Positions 50,698 to 60,317 of a DNA stretch of 64,000 nucleotides are shown here, one piece after another. Made by a program: the position numbers and the translations under genes. The notes under the pieces were generated by a model. The model searched no databases and had not been told where the DNA came from. It saw nothing but the letters and a program-made list of their open reading frames with translations. The DNA comes from Nostoc sp. KVJ3. Lineage in GTDB: Bacteria > Cyanobacteriota > Cyanobacteriia > Cyanobacteriales > Nostocaceae. The first letter of the stretch is position 1. Each line of letters opens with the position of its first letter. The stretch spans positions 1,116,001 to 1,180,000 of the forward strand of contig NZ_WWFG01000002.1 of NCBI RefSeq assembly GCF_026127265.1, in the 5' to 3' direction.

Positions 50698-53681
50698 ATT
50701 GCAATTCATAAAAATCCCTATTAGGGATTGAAACGAGAGTAAGACTAGCTAATATCATCCAATCCAAAATTGCAATTCATAAAAATCCCTATTAGGGATT
50801 GAAACCCAGCCGCATCAGCAGGTTGCTCAATCAAAGAAAGATTGCAATTCATAAAAATCCCTATTAGGGATTGAAACAAAAGTTCCGAGTCTGTTCTTAA
50901 TACGATGTTTTATTGCAATTCATAAAAATCCCTATTAGGGATTGAAACCTAATCCATCTCCATTTCCTACTCCTTCGCCTTCGCATTGCAATTCATAAAA
51001 ATCCCTATTAGGGATTGAAACTTTGCCGGAATTCCTGCGTCGGTAGCTAATCCCGATTGCAATTCATAAAAATCCCTATTAGGGATTGAAACAAGTGTAT
51101 CTTGCAAACCACAGACTCGAAAGAATATATTGCAATTCATAAAAATCCCTATTAGGGATTGAAACTTTATGCCTATACATGGATCTGACTTTTTAACTCA
51201 TTGCAATTCATAAAAATCCCTATTAGGGATTGAAACAAAGCTTCTGGAAGTAAAACAAATGTTCAGCTTCCTGATTGCAATTCATAAAAATCCCTATTAG
51301 GGATTGAAACTAATTATCTAAGGGGTGCGACTTACCAACGCAATTGCAATTCATAAAAATCCCTATTAGGGATTGAAACCTGATCCGAAACTTGAGGAGG
51401 TATAAAATGAGAAAATTGCAATTCATAAAAATCCCTATTAGGGATTGAAACATAATGAATTAAGATCATGAGAAGATCGTGAGGGATATTGCAATTCATA
51501 AAAATCCCTATTAGGGATTGAAACACCCATAACCTAGCATTTGACCCCTTTACCTCAAATTGCAATTCATAAAAATCCCTATTAGGGATTGAAACAGTAT
51601 ATCCACCAAGAATACGAACGCATTAACAAAATTGCAATTCATAAAAATCCCTATTAGGGATTGAAACTGGTAACAGGATGATACCTAAAATACTCTTCAA
51701 ATTGCAATTCATAAAAATCCCTATTAGGGATTGAAACAGACATCGTATTGGACATTGCGTATCCATACGAGTTTGAATTGCAATTCATAAAAATCCCTAT
51801 TAGGGATTGAAACGGGCACTCATTCGATTGAGTAGCAGTACTATCAAATTGCAATTCATAAAAATCCCTATTAGGGATTGAAACCTTTTAAATTAGATAC
51901 ATTGGCAAAGATTACGACAGATTGCAATTCATAAAAATCCCTATTAGGGATTGAAACGAATATAATCTTTCTCATGGCTTGAAACACTTACCATGTATGG
52001 AATTGCAATTCATAAAAATCCCTATTAGGGATTGAAACGAATATAATCCTACAAAAGAAATGATTATTCCACAAATTGCAATTCATAAAAATCCCTATTA
52101 GGGATTGAAACGCTAGGTATATTAAATTACATTGCCATGACTCCAAATTGCAATTCATAAAAATCCCTATTAGGGATTGAAACCACAGAACAGTGGTAAC
52201 AGGATAGCCCGAAGCAGGAATTGCAATTCATAAAAATCCCTATTAGGGATTGAAACACGACTCCTCAAGAATACGCTAGCAAGTACAAGATTGCAATTCA
52301 TAAAAATCCCTATTAGGGATTGAAACTTTCCGTTAAAGTAATAACCGCCCTTTTAATCAATTGCAATTCATAAAAATCCCTATTAGGGATTGAAACCTTG
52401 CTTGAATTACAGCTAAAACAACATGGAACTAATTGCAATTCATAAAAATCCCTATTAGGGATTGAAACAGTGGCGGACAGCCCTGACACCTCGAAAAGCA
52501 CTATTGCAATTCATAAAAATCCCTATTAGGGATTGAAACATCACGGACGTGCTGCTGCAAGGCTTTACGGCATATTGCAATTCATAAAAATCCCTATTAG
52601 GGATTGAAACCATAGGGGATGTGAGTTGCAAGTGGAATGCGCGATATTGCAATTCATAAAAATCCCTATTAGGGATTGAAACGCTGAAGAGACGGCCGCC
52701 AAGCAGAAAGAGATGGATTGCAATTCATAAAAATCCCTATTAGGGATTGAAACTGGAATCATGTATTTGCAATGTAGGGAGAAAACAAATTGCAATTCAT
52801 AAAAATCCCTATTAGGGATTGAAACTAAAAATAGCATTTTGCCATGCGCGGGAAGGCATAATTGCAATTCATAAAAATCCCTATTAGGGATTGAAACAGG
52901 ACTATAAGATGCTGCTAATCTAATAATACTTGGATTGCAATTCATAAAAATCCCTATTAGGGATTGAAACGATGGCAAAACCAGTGAGGCTGATCAGGAG
53001 TTGGATTGCAATTCATAAAAATCCCTATTAGGGATTGAAACTTTCACCTACAAGCATGCTAAAATAGCTAAAATTAATTGCAATTCATAAAAATCCCTAT
53101 TAGGGATTGAAACGGGATAAATTTCAGGGAAACTAGGCGCATTTTTATTGCAATTCATAAAAATCCCTATTAGGGATTGAAACAGGTGTTGCCGCGATCG
53201 CACACCAAACAACTTAGATTGCAATTCATAAAAATCCCTATTAGGGATTGAAACTCCAACTATAGTAAATAATCCTTTAACTAATTTATCTAATTGCAAT
53301 TCATAAAAATCCCTATTAGGGATTGAAACCTAACTATAGATTCACCTGCTTGAAATCTATTTATTGCAATTCATAAAAATCCCTATTAGGGATTGAAACG
53401 TTTGATAGCAGTTATGTTTTTGAGTACTTTATTGCAATTCATAAAAATCCCTATTAGGGATTGAAACAAAAAAGTGCGCTTCCCAGTAGGCACAATATGC
53501 CACATTGCAATTCATAAAAATCCCTATTAGGGATTGAAACGCCATCGCTGAGTTCGTCGGTGAACCAGTCACATTGCAATTCATAAAAATCCCTATTAGG
53601 GATTGAAACATAACTAAGCTACCCGTAGGATATTCAGTACCTTCATTGCAATTCATAAAAATCCCTATTAGGGATTGAAAC
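50698..53681 (+). CRISPR. CRISPR array: 42 repeats of 37 bp, 41 spacers
   Basis: The 37-bp repeat starts attgcaattcataaaaatc and ends with the classic ttgaaac; it contains the stem aatccct/agggatt. Copies start at 50698, 50769, 50841, 50912, 50985 and so on to 53645. All copies read appear identical, including the last. Spacers are mostly 32-38 nt; one is 44 nt (51958-52001). The array follows cas2 and the leader in the same orientation, so it belongs to this I-D system. Leftward frames reading repeated F-Q-S-L-I-G-I-F-M-N-C-N are translations of the repeats and are not genes. Confidence 0.98.
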
Positions 53682-54155
53682 ACTTGCGATCGCTCTTTGG
53701 GCGGGAGGATCCCAAATATGTAAAAATATAAGCTGTCATTGCGAGCGTAATGAAATGGAGCGAAGCAATCGCAGTATCTAGACTTTGCGATTGCTTCATT
53801 CCGCTTCACTTCATTCGCAATGACTGGACTCTGATACTTCCACATTACAAATATGGAGAGCGATTGCTTCATTCATTCCGCTTCACTTCATTCGCAATGA
53901 CAATCTATAGCGATTTTATTACTGCGGTGTTGATGCTGATTCAGTACGCGACAAGTTGCGATCGCTTGGCATTGGATGCGAAGATCCGATGGAGAATTAG
54001 GCCATCGCATTTAACTGATTAATCGTCATAGTCATTGTAGTATTAACAAGCAACTGCGATCGCACAAGTCATTTTTCTACCTTACCAAGCTTACCGCTAT
54101 TTTATTGGGCGCGATGCCTGGTTTGGGCTACGCTTACGCACTAATTCCTACAAGC
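53682..54155. other. Array-distal intergenic region with REP-like repeats
   Basis: After the last repeat come 474 bases without a supported gene. At 53735-53824 a long inverted repeat is seen: gtcattgcgagcgtaatgaa at the left and ttcattcgcaatgac at the right end. A further right-arm copy follows at 53860-53901. This is a dispersed repeat family of bacterial intergenic DNA. The open frames across it are by-products. Confidence 0.65.
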
Positions 54156-54758
54156 TCAAAGTTTATTTTTTAATTGCCGCAATTGCCACATTTTCCAGAA
54201 ATAGCTAGAAATCCAATTGGTAATCATGTGAGCGACAATCGGCACTAATAAGTTGCCTGTCAACAAGGCACTATATGCCAATATCATGCCGACAATTGTT
54301 GCCCAAATCACATAAGGCCATTGTTGGGAACCGCTAAGATGCAAGATGCCAAAGCAAAGACTGGATATAATAACAGCTAGGTTATCCAAGCCTAAAGCTG
54401 ACAGCATTACACCTCGAAATAACAATTCTTCACTTAAACCCGGTAGCAACCCCAGCCAAATTAAGTCGGGCAAAGTTAAAGGCTTGAGTACTACTTCTAG
54501 ATAATAATCTGCACTTTTTCGATAGGCAGTCCAAAGGCGATAAGTTAAGCCACTTAAGGCAGTAATGACCAATCCCAATCCTACACCTAACAGCAAATCC
54601 TTCTCGTCCCACTTCCAGGAAAATAGGGAAAAGTTGCCAAAGTGCAACGAAAGTTTGGCGACTATCAACAAAATGATTGCAGTCGCTCCCATCGCCCCAA
54701 GTACTTGGACACGTGTCAAATATGGAATTTCTGGCTCTTGTTTTTGTTGTTCAACCAC
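54156..54758 (-). CDS. CPBP-family intramembrane protease
   Basis: This 200-residue membrane protein has the CPBP (Abi/CAAX-like) motifs: PGLSEELLFRGVML with the E-E-x3-R box, then FGILHLSG with the metal-binding His, and a final HMITNW. About five membrane segments are visible. Members cleave membrane-bound substrates; in cyanobacteria the substrates are mostly unknown. It stands alone downstream of the CRISPR array. Confidence 0.85.
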   Translation of the reverse strand: MVEQQKQEPEIPYLTRVQVLGAMGATAIILLIVAKLSLHFGNFSLFSWKWDEKDLLLGVGLGLVITALSGLTYRLWTAYRKSADYYLEVVLKPLTLPDLIWLGLLPGLSEELLFRGVMLSALGLDNLAVIISSLCFGILHLSGSQQWPYVIWATIVGMILAYSALLTGNLLVPIVAHMITNWISSYFWKMWQLRQLKNKL

Positions 54759-54819
54759 GGGTTTTTTAAGGGGGAAGGGGGCAAGGGGGAAGGGACAAGA
54801 GAGAAATAACTCCTAACTC

Positions 54820-55884
54820 CTAACTTTTAATTACTGGCTGCAAAGGTAATAATTTGGGACGGAGAGCGGAGGGGTTGATGCCCGCTTTGTGTGCTACTAA
54901 TACACCTACTGCTTCTAAATATGAGTTTACCTGTATAACTTTGATTCCCAACGGTTGAGGAGGAACTTCGATTAGAGTTTTATTTTCTTCTACTGTAATT
55001 ATTTGGCATCGTCTTTGGCTTAAACTAAGTAAAGCACTGCTACCACAAGCATTCGCAGGTGCGATCGCAGCATCGACTTCATCTACCCAAATATCTCCTT
55101 TCTCTGATGCACTCGCTCCTTTTTCTATTATAAATTGTGGGGCACGACTTAATCCTACAAGAACACAGGGCAAAAAGGTATAACCCAATTCTTCGGCGGC
55201 GGAACGGGGAGATAAATCAGGTTGTGGAGGTTCGCTCAAAAGGGCGGGAGAATGAGCGCAAGGAATTTGAAAGGTTCGCACTAGCAAATGGCTAATTACA
55301 GCTTCTGCACCCGCTAAAGGATCAACGCCTTCACCGTGGCGGTATTTTTGTACTGCTTCCTCATCCATATCATCAGGGAAACGCGCAACAACTGCGATCG
55401 CTTCTGCACCCGCTTTTTTTATTAATATCTCAGCCGCCCGTAATAAACTATCCGGGTTGCCAATTGTTCCCCAACTAGCTCCCGATGCTGTAGTCCGTAG
55501 TTCTACATTCAACGGTGCATCAGTAATTACATAATCTGTTAAAGTCAATCCGAGGGTTGCTCTAACTGCATCGGCGGCTTGTATATGTCGTAGCCGTAAC
55601 TCTGGCTCAATACCTTGGTCTAAAAGCAAACCTACCTTATTGTTACGGACTGGACGTAACCCCCAGCATCCAGAGGCGAATTTGTCAAGCCCGTAACCTT
55701 CAACATAGAAAGCATTACGGAGATTCCAGTACAAACTTGCGCCATTCAGGACATTGGGGTGAGTAATGAGGCGATCGCAAACCTGTGCTATAACTCTAGC
55801 AACAGGTAAAGCATCTCCTGCATAACCGCCAATGGCAGCCCCAACGCCAGTTGGTACAATTAAGATAGCTGTGTATGGATGCAT
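54820..55884 (-). CDS. DUF3326-domain protein
   Basis: This protein of 354 residues starts MHPYTAILIVPTGVGAAIGG. The ATG at 55884 is preferred to one ten codons earlier, since those codons are the attgggc tandem repeat read as protein. It matches the conserved cyanobacterial DUF3326 family, with IGGYAGDALPVARVIAQVCD and NPDSLLRAAEILIKKAGAEA. Function is not known to me. It lies 61 bp upstream of the CPBP gene in the same direction. Confidence 0.8.
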   Translation of the reverse strand: MHPYTAILIVPTGVGAAIGGYAGDALPVARVIAQVCDRLITHPNVLNGASLYWNLRNAFYVEGYGLDKFASGCWGLRPVRNNKVGLLLDQGIEPELRLRHIQAADAVRATLGLTLTDYVITDAPLNVELRTTASGASWGTIGNPDSLLRAAEILIKKAGAEAIAVVARFPDDMDEEAVQKYRHGEGVDPLAGAEAVISHLLVRTFQIPCAHSPALLSEPPQPDLSPRSAAEELGYTFLPCVLVGLSRAPQFIIEKGASASEKGDIWVDEVDAAIAPANACGSSALLSLSQRRCQIITVEENKTLIEVPPQPLGIKVIQVNSYLEAVGVLVAHKAGINPSALRPKLLPLQPVIKS

Positions 55885-55891
55885 ATTTGCA

Positions 55892-56004
55892 ATTGGGAAT
55901 TGGGCATTGGGCATTGGGCATTGGGCATTACTATTCTTCTTGTACTCCTCTGTTCCCCCTGCCTCCCCTGCCTCCCCTGCCTCCCCTGCCTCCCCTGCCT
56001 CCCC
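55892..56004. repeat. Tandem repeats: attgggc heptamers and tgcctcccc 9-mers
   Basis: Heptamers ttgggca repeat about four times at 55892-55929 and the 9-mer cctgcctcc about five times from 55957 to about 56004. The heptamer block resembles the short tandem repeats of heterocystous cyanobacteria. The 9-mer block directly follows the stop side of the leftward gene at 56018, as in the related block at 10731-10775. Confidence 0.85.
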
Positions 56005-56017
56005 TACTCCCTACTCC

Positions 56018-56200
56018 CTACTCAGCACTGACTGTAGTCACCACGGCTTCAACTGTCGCTTTTTGTTCGTCAACATCTACAGAGGTAACAGCCCAACGGA
56101 GGGGTTCGCCTTGTTTCTTCAACTCTGTTTCAATTACTTCTAGTAATTCTGCGGGAGTTTCTTGTAAATCAATTTCTGCGGTAATAAAATGAGTTGTCAT
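56018..56200 (-). CDS. Small conserved-type protein of unknown function
   Basis: This 60-residue protein (MTTHFITAEIDLQETPAELL, then EVIETELKKQGEPLRWAVTS) looks like a compact alpha/beta fold and has the ordinary codon use of its neighbours. Similar small proteins are common in cyanobacteria. It lies 148 bp downstream of the ferredoxin gene in the same direction. Function is unknown. Confidence 0.65.
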   Translation of the reverse strand: MTTHFITAEIDLQETPAELLEVIETELKKQGEPLRWAVTSVDVDEQKATVEAVVTTVSAE

Positions 56201-56348
56201 CTTGGTAAATCCTGTTGATTTGTAGTTTATAGAATAGCTGATGTGCGTTGCGATGAAATACTTATGTTATCGATCGGATTTGGTAATATTCAGCGAACAG
56301 TTATTCAGTTATGAATAATTCTCCGATATACTGATAACTGTTCACAGA

Positions 56349-56669
56349 TTATTTGTCTTTGCCAAATTGTAACTGATAAACGATGTCTTCCTTTTCCGTC
56401 TCAAGTTTCAAATCAGAAAGGGGTTTGGCAACGCAAAGCAATAAGTAACCTTGCTTTTGTAAATCTGGACTAACGCCCATACCATCAGCTTGATTCACAG
56501 TTCCCTCAGATAGTTGACCGGCGCAAGTTGTACAAACACCAGCATTGCAAGAACTCGGCAGTTCCAAACCAGCAGCATCGGCAACTGATAAGATCGTTTC
56601 ATCTTCGGGAACTTGCAAAGTATGAATTTTGCCTTGGTGATTAATTTCTACGGTGTAAGTTTTGGACAT
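56349..56669 (-). CDS. Plant-type [2Fe-2S] ferredoxin
   Basis: This protein of 106 residues starts MSKTYTVEINHQGKIHTLQV; the ATG two codons upstream is less likely. It has the cluster motif C-x4-C-x2-C (SSCNAGVCTTCAGQL) and the fourth cysteine in LLLCVAKP. It carries single electrons from photosystem I or NADPH to partner enzymes. The insertion around QADGMGVSPDLQKQ and the C-terminal tail set it apart from the main PetF, so it is probably an alternative ferredoxin. Confidence 0.9.
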   Translation of the reverse strand: MSKTYTVEINHQGKIHTLQVPEDETILSVADAAGLELPSSCNAGVCTTCAGQLSEGTVNQADGMGVSPDLQKQGYLLLCVAKPLSDLKLETEKEDIVYQLQFGKDK

Positions 56670-56960
56670 ATACAAAGGAAGTGTGACACAGAGGACAAAT
56701 AAATTATCTTATCTGATAAATAAGCACATTACCAAGTTAATAAAGACGAAAAGAGAATTATTTTCAAAGAGTCCGATCGGGAAAAATAGTTATACAGTGA
56801 TAATTATAAGTCCTTGCTAGACAAAAAACTTAAAGTAAGGAGATTCACTTCCTGTTAATTCTATTTGTAAAGACTTGTGAGGTTGAATGCTTTTAAAACT
56901 AGGGAAGTGATGATACACACTTAAACGGTGTTTGGTTAAATATTTGGAGTGAAGTTAAGA

Positions 56961-59621
56961 ATGCTGGAATCATATCGTAAACACGTTGCCGAAAGAGCAG
57001 CACTAGGAATTCCCCCCTTACCATTGGATGCGAAGCAAACATCTGAACTGTGCGAATTACTGAAAAATCCGCCAAAGGGTCAAGAGGATATATTATTGCA
57101 TTTATTGAGCGATCGCGTTTCTCCTGGTGTCGATCCAGCAGCTTATGTCAAAGCTGGATTTCTCACCGCCATTGCCAAGGAGGAAATCACCAGTCCGTTG
57201 ATTGCGCCCATCGAAGCGGTGCAATTATTAGGGACAATGATCGGTGGTTACAACGTGCAATCTTTAATTGATTTACTGCAATTGCCTACCGTATCTCTCT
57301 CAGACTCATCCGAAACCCCACTGGTAATGGGCGGACAAGGAAAGGAACCCATCGCCGCCTATGCCGCCAACGCTTTAAGCAAAATCCTCTTGGTGTACGA
57401 TGCCTTCCACGATGTTTTAGAGTTGTCTAAAACCAATCCTTTCGCCAAGCGGGTGATTGACTCTTGGGCGGAAGCTGAATGGTTTACCCTTCGCCCCACA
57501 GTTCCAGAAGCGATTACTGTCACCGTTTTTAAAGTTCCTGGCGAAACCAATACCGACGATTTATCACCCGCCCAAAGCGCCACAACTCGCCCAGATATTC
57601 CCTTACACGCCTTAGTGATGTTAGAGTCACGGCAACCGGGAAGCTTGGCAACCATTGCTGAGTTGAAGAAAAAAGGGCATCCTGTAGCTTACGTAGGGGA
57701 TGTAGTTGGTACTGGTTCCTCGCGGAAATCTGCCATCAACTCCGTATTGTGGCATACAGGAAATGATATACCTTTTGTGCCAAACAAACGCGCTGGGGGT
57801 TATGTTTTAGGTGGTGCGATCGCGCCAATCTTCTTTAACACAGCAGAAGATGCCGGTGCTTTGCCTATTCAGTGCGATGTCACTAAACTAGAAACCGGCA
57901 TGGTAATTACCATTCATCCCTACAAAGGCGAAATTACAAACGAAGCTGGTGAAGTCATTTCTACCTTTGACCTTAAACCTGATACCATCCTCGATGAAGT
58001 CCGCGCAGGTGGACGCATCCCCCTACTTATTGGACGTACCCTCACCGACAAAACTCGTCTTGCACTTGGTTTAGAACCCAGCACCGTTTTCACCCGTCCC
58101 CAGCAAGCTTTTGATACAGGCAAAGGCTACACCCTAGCACAGAAAATGGTAGGTAAAGCGTGCGGATTACCTGGTGTGCGTCCCGGTACATCTTGCGAAC
58201 CCATCATCACTACCGTTGGTTCTCAAGATACCACAGGCCCCATGACCCGCGACGAATTGACAGAACTCGCCTGTCTTGGTTTCAGTGCAGACTTAGTGAT
58301 ACAAAGTTTCTGCCATACTGCTGCTTACCCCAAACCAGTAGACATTAAAACCCATCACGAACTCCCCGATTTCTTTGCCTCTCGTGGCGGTGTTGCCCTG
58401 CGTCCCGGTGATGGTATCATCCACTCCTGGTTAAACCGGATGCTGCTACCTGATACAGTGGGAACTGGCGGCGACTCTCACACCCGCTTCCCCTTGGGTA
58501 TTTCCTTTCCCGCCGGTTCTGGATTAGTGGCCTTTGCAGCGGCTTTGGGTGTCATGCCTTTAGATATGCCAGAGTCAGTATTGGTAAGATTTAAAGGAGA
58601 ATTGCAACCAGGTGTAACTCTGCGGGATGTTGTGAATGCCATTCCCTACATAGCAATTCAAAAAGGTTTGCTGACAGCAGAGAAGCAGAATAAGAAAAAT
58701 GTTTTCTCTGGGCGAATTCTGGAAATAGAAGGTTTGCCAGATTTAAAAGTTGAACAAGCCTTTGAACTCACCGATGCTAGTGCCGAACGTTCTTGCGCCG
58801 GATGCACAATTAAGCTGAGTGTAGAGACAATTTCGGAATATCTGCGTTCTAACGTAGCGTTGCTGAAAAATATGATCGCACGGGGCTATCATGATCCGCG
58901 TACCATGCTGCGCCGTGTGGCCAAGATGGAAGAATGGTTAGCAAATCCCGTGTTATTAGAAGGCGATGCCGATGCGGAGTATGCCGAAATAATTGAAATT
59001 GATTTGAACGAAATCAAAGAACCAATTGTTGCTGCTCCCAATGACCCCGATAATGTTAAATTATTATCGGAAGTTGCTAATGATCCAGTGCAAGAAGTAT
59101 TCGTCGGTTCTTGTATGACGAATATCGGTCATTATCGGGCAACAGCGAAAGTTTTGGAAGGCGCAGGTGAAGTGAAAACTCGCCTGTGGATAGCACCACC
59201 AACGCGCATGGATGAACACCAATTAAAAGAAGAAGGTGTATACAGCGTGTTTGGGGCTGCGGGTGCGCGTACAGAAATGCCAGGGTGCAGTTTGTGTATG
59301 GGTAATCAGGCGCGAGTTGCTGATGGCACAACAGTGTTTTCTACCTCTACCCGCAACTTCAATAATCGCATGGGTAAAGATGCGCGAGTGTATCTTGGTT
59401 CAGCAGAATTAGCCGCAGTTTGTGCGCTGCTGGGACGGCTTCCTACAGTGCAGGAATACTTGGATATTGTGGCGAGTAGAATTCATCCTTTTGCAGATGA
59501 TTTGTATCGGTATTTGAACTTCGATCAAATCCTCGGTTTTGAGGATGAAGGGCGAGTGATTGCGTTGGAAGATATGCCGAGACTTGAGGATATTTTGGGT
59601 ATGCCGACTGTGGCGAGGTAG
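56961..59621 (+). CDS. acnB: Aconitate hydratase B (2-methylisocitrate dehydratase)
   Basis: This protein of 886 residues starts MLESYRKHVAERAALGIPPL, exactly the usual AcnB start; the GTG four codons earlier is disregarded. It has the N-terminal HEAT-like domain, the swivelling domain (VGDVVGTGSSRKSAINSVLW) and the catalytic 4Fe-4S ligands in FCHTAAYPKP/SCAGCTIKL and PGCSLCMGNQ. It converts citrate to isocitrate in the incomplete or modified TCA route of cyanobacteria, feeding 2-oxoglutarate for nitrogen assimilation. It has a strong terminator after it. Confidence 0.95.
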   Translation: MLESYRKHVAERAALGIPPLPLDAKQTSELCELLKNPPKGQEDILLHLLSDRVSPGVDPAAYVKAGFLTAIAKEEITSPLIAPIEAVQLLGTMIGGYNVQSLIDLLQLPTVSLSDSSETPLVMGGQGKEPIAAYAANALSKILLVYDAFHDVLELSKTNPFAKRVIDSWAEAEWFTLRPTVPEAITVTVFKVPGETNTDDLSPAQSATTRPDIPLHALVMLESRQPGSLATIAELKKKGHPVAYVGDVVGTGSSRKSAINSVLWHTGNDIPFVPNKRAGGYVLGGAIAPIFFNTAEDAGALPIQCDVTKLETGMVITIHPYKGEITNEAGEVISTFDLKPDTILDEVRAGGRIPLLIGRTLTDKTRLALGLEPSTVFTRPQQAFDTGKGYTLAQKMVGKACGLPGVRPGTSCEPIITTVGSQDTTGPMTRDELTELACLGFSADLVIQSFCHTAAYPKPVDIKTHHELPDFFASRGGVALRPGDGIIHSWLNRMLLPDTVGTGGDSHTRFPLGISFPAGSGLVAFAAALGVMPLDMPESVLVRFKGELQPGVTLRDVVNAIPYIAIQKGLLTAEKQNKKNVFSGRILEIEGLPDLKVEQAFELTDASAERSCAGCTIKLSVETISEYLRSNVALLKNMIARGYHDPRTMLRRVAKMEEWLANPVLLEGDADAEYAEIIEIDLNEIKEPIVAAPNDPDNVKLLSEVANDPVQEVFVGSCMTNIGHYRATAKVLEGAGEVKTRLWIAPPTRMDEHQLKEEGVYSVFGAAGARTEMPGCSLCMGNQARVADGTTVFSTSTRNFNNRMGKDARVYLGSAELAAVCALLGRLPTVQEYLDIVASRIHPFADDLYRYLNFDQILGFEDEGRVIALEDMPRLEDILGMPTVAR

Positions 59622-59663
59622 GTAATAATTAAAATGAAATACCCCAGGTTTTAATCTGTGGCT

Positions 59664-59699
59664 ACATTAAGAAACCCGCATTAGCGGGTTTCTTAATGT
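59664..59699 (+). terminator. Strong hairpin terminator after acnB
   Basis: acattaagaaacccgc (59664-59679) pairs perfectly with gcgggtttcttaatgt (59684-59699) around a 4-nt loop. It lies 42 bp after the acnB stop. Confidence 0.8.
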
Positions 59700-59777
59700 A
59701 AATCCCTCATATTGAAGTCTTTGATAATACAAAAAATTAGTTATTATCGTATATGATACACAAAGCAAATAACAAGC

Positions 59778-60002
59778 ATGAAAGCATCAGAAACAACTCT
59801 CCGTAACTTACTAGAAGGTGGTAAACAGTTTCAAATACCTCTTTTTCAGCGACCATACTCTTGGAAAAAAGAGAACTGGGAGACTCTGTGGGAAGATTTG
59901 ATGAGTCTTTATAATGATGATGAAAAAGGTTTTTATTTTCTTGGGCCTATAATAACCCAAGCTGAGGCATCATACCTTATTTTTGCTTCTTTTTTTGTTT
60001 AA
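59778..60002 (+). pseudogene. DUF262 (GmrS-like) gene fragment
   Basis: The first 60 residues (MKASETTLRNLLEGGKQFQI, then PLFQRPYSWKKENWETLWED and FYFLGPIITQ) match the start of DUF262 proteins, the nucleotide-dependent subunit of type IV restriction enzymes such as GmrSD. Full-length members have several hundred residues. After GPIITQ the sequence becomes unrelated (ASYLIFASFFV) and stops. It is a truncated remnant of a defence gene, probably cut by a deletion. Confidence 0.7.
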
Positions 60003-60317
60003 GTCCCGTTAATTGTTATGGTGTGTTCTACTGTGCGATCGCTTACTCGCCTAACTTAGGGATCGCCGACAATTGATGCTCCATAACATAGGGCCAACTA
60101 GCTATCATTAGCTAAGTAGTATGCCAGATACGACTGCAATACGATTTAGTTGGCAGTCTTTGATCAACTGCTTACACTTACACGCATAAAATTAGTTTTA
60201 TCCACTTTCTATTCCCTACTCTCTATTTTCATCCGCATTACCTAAAAGTTCTCTCACTAGGTACAGGGTGCAAAAAATACAAAAAATTCCTCAAGAATCA
60301 AGATTAAGGATAAGGTT
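60003..60317. other. Intergenic region upstream of the poly-HAMP gene
   Basis: These 315 bases contain no supported gene. gttatgg (60018 area) and ccataac (60081 area) are short inverted segments that may be the trace of whatever truncated the DUF262 gene. The promoter of the poly-HAMP gene is expected here. Confidence 0.4.

Noticed and set aside
50698..53681. Spacers targeting the cas4 element
   Set aside because: Reading the spacers against the element by eye gave no match; a computed search is needed, so no claim is made.
51332..53872. Several leftward open frames with a repeated F-Q-S-L-I-G-I-F-M-N-C-N or V-S-I-P-N-R-D pattern
   Set aside because: They are translations of the CRISPR repeats.
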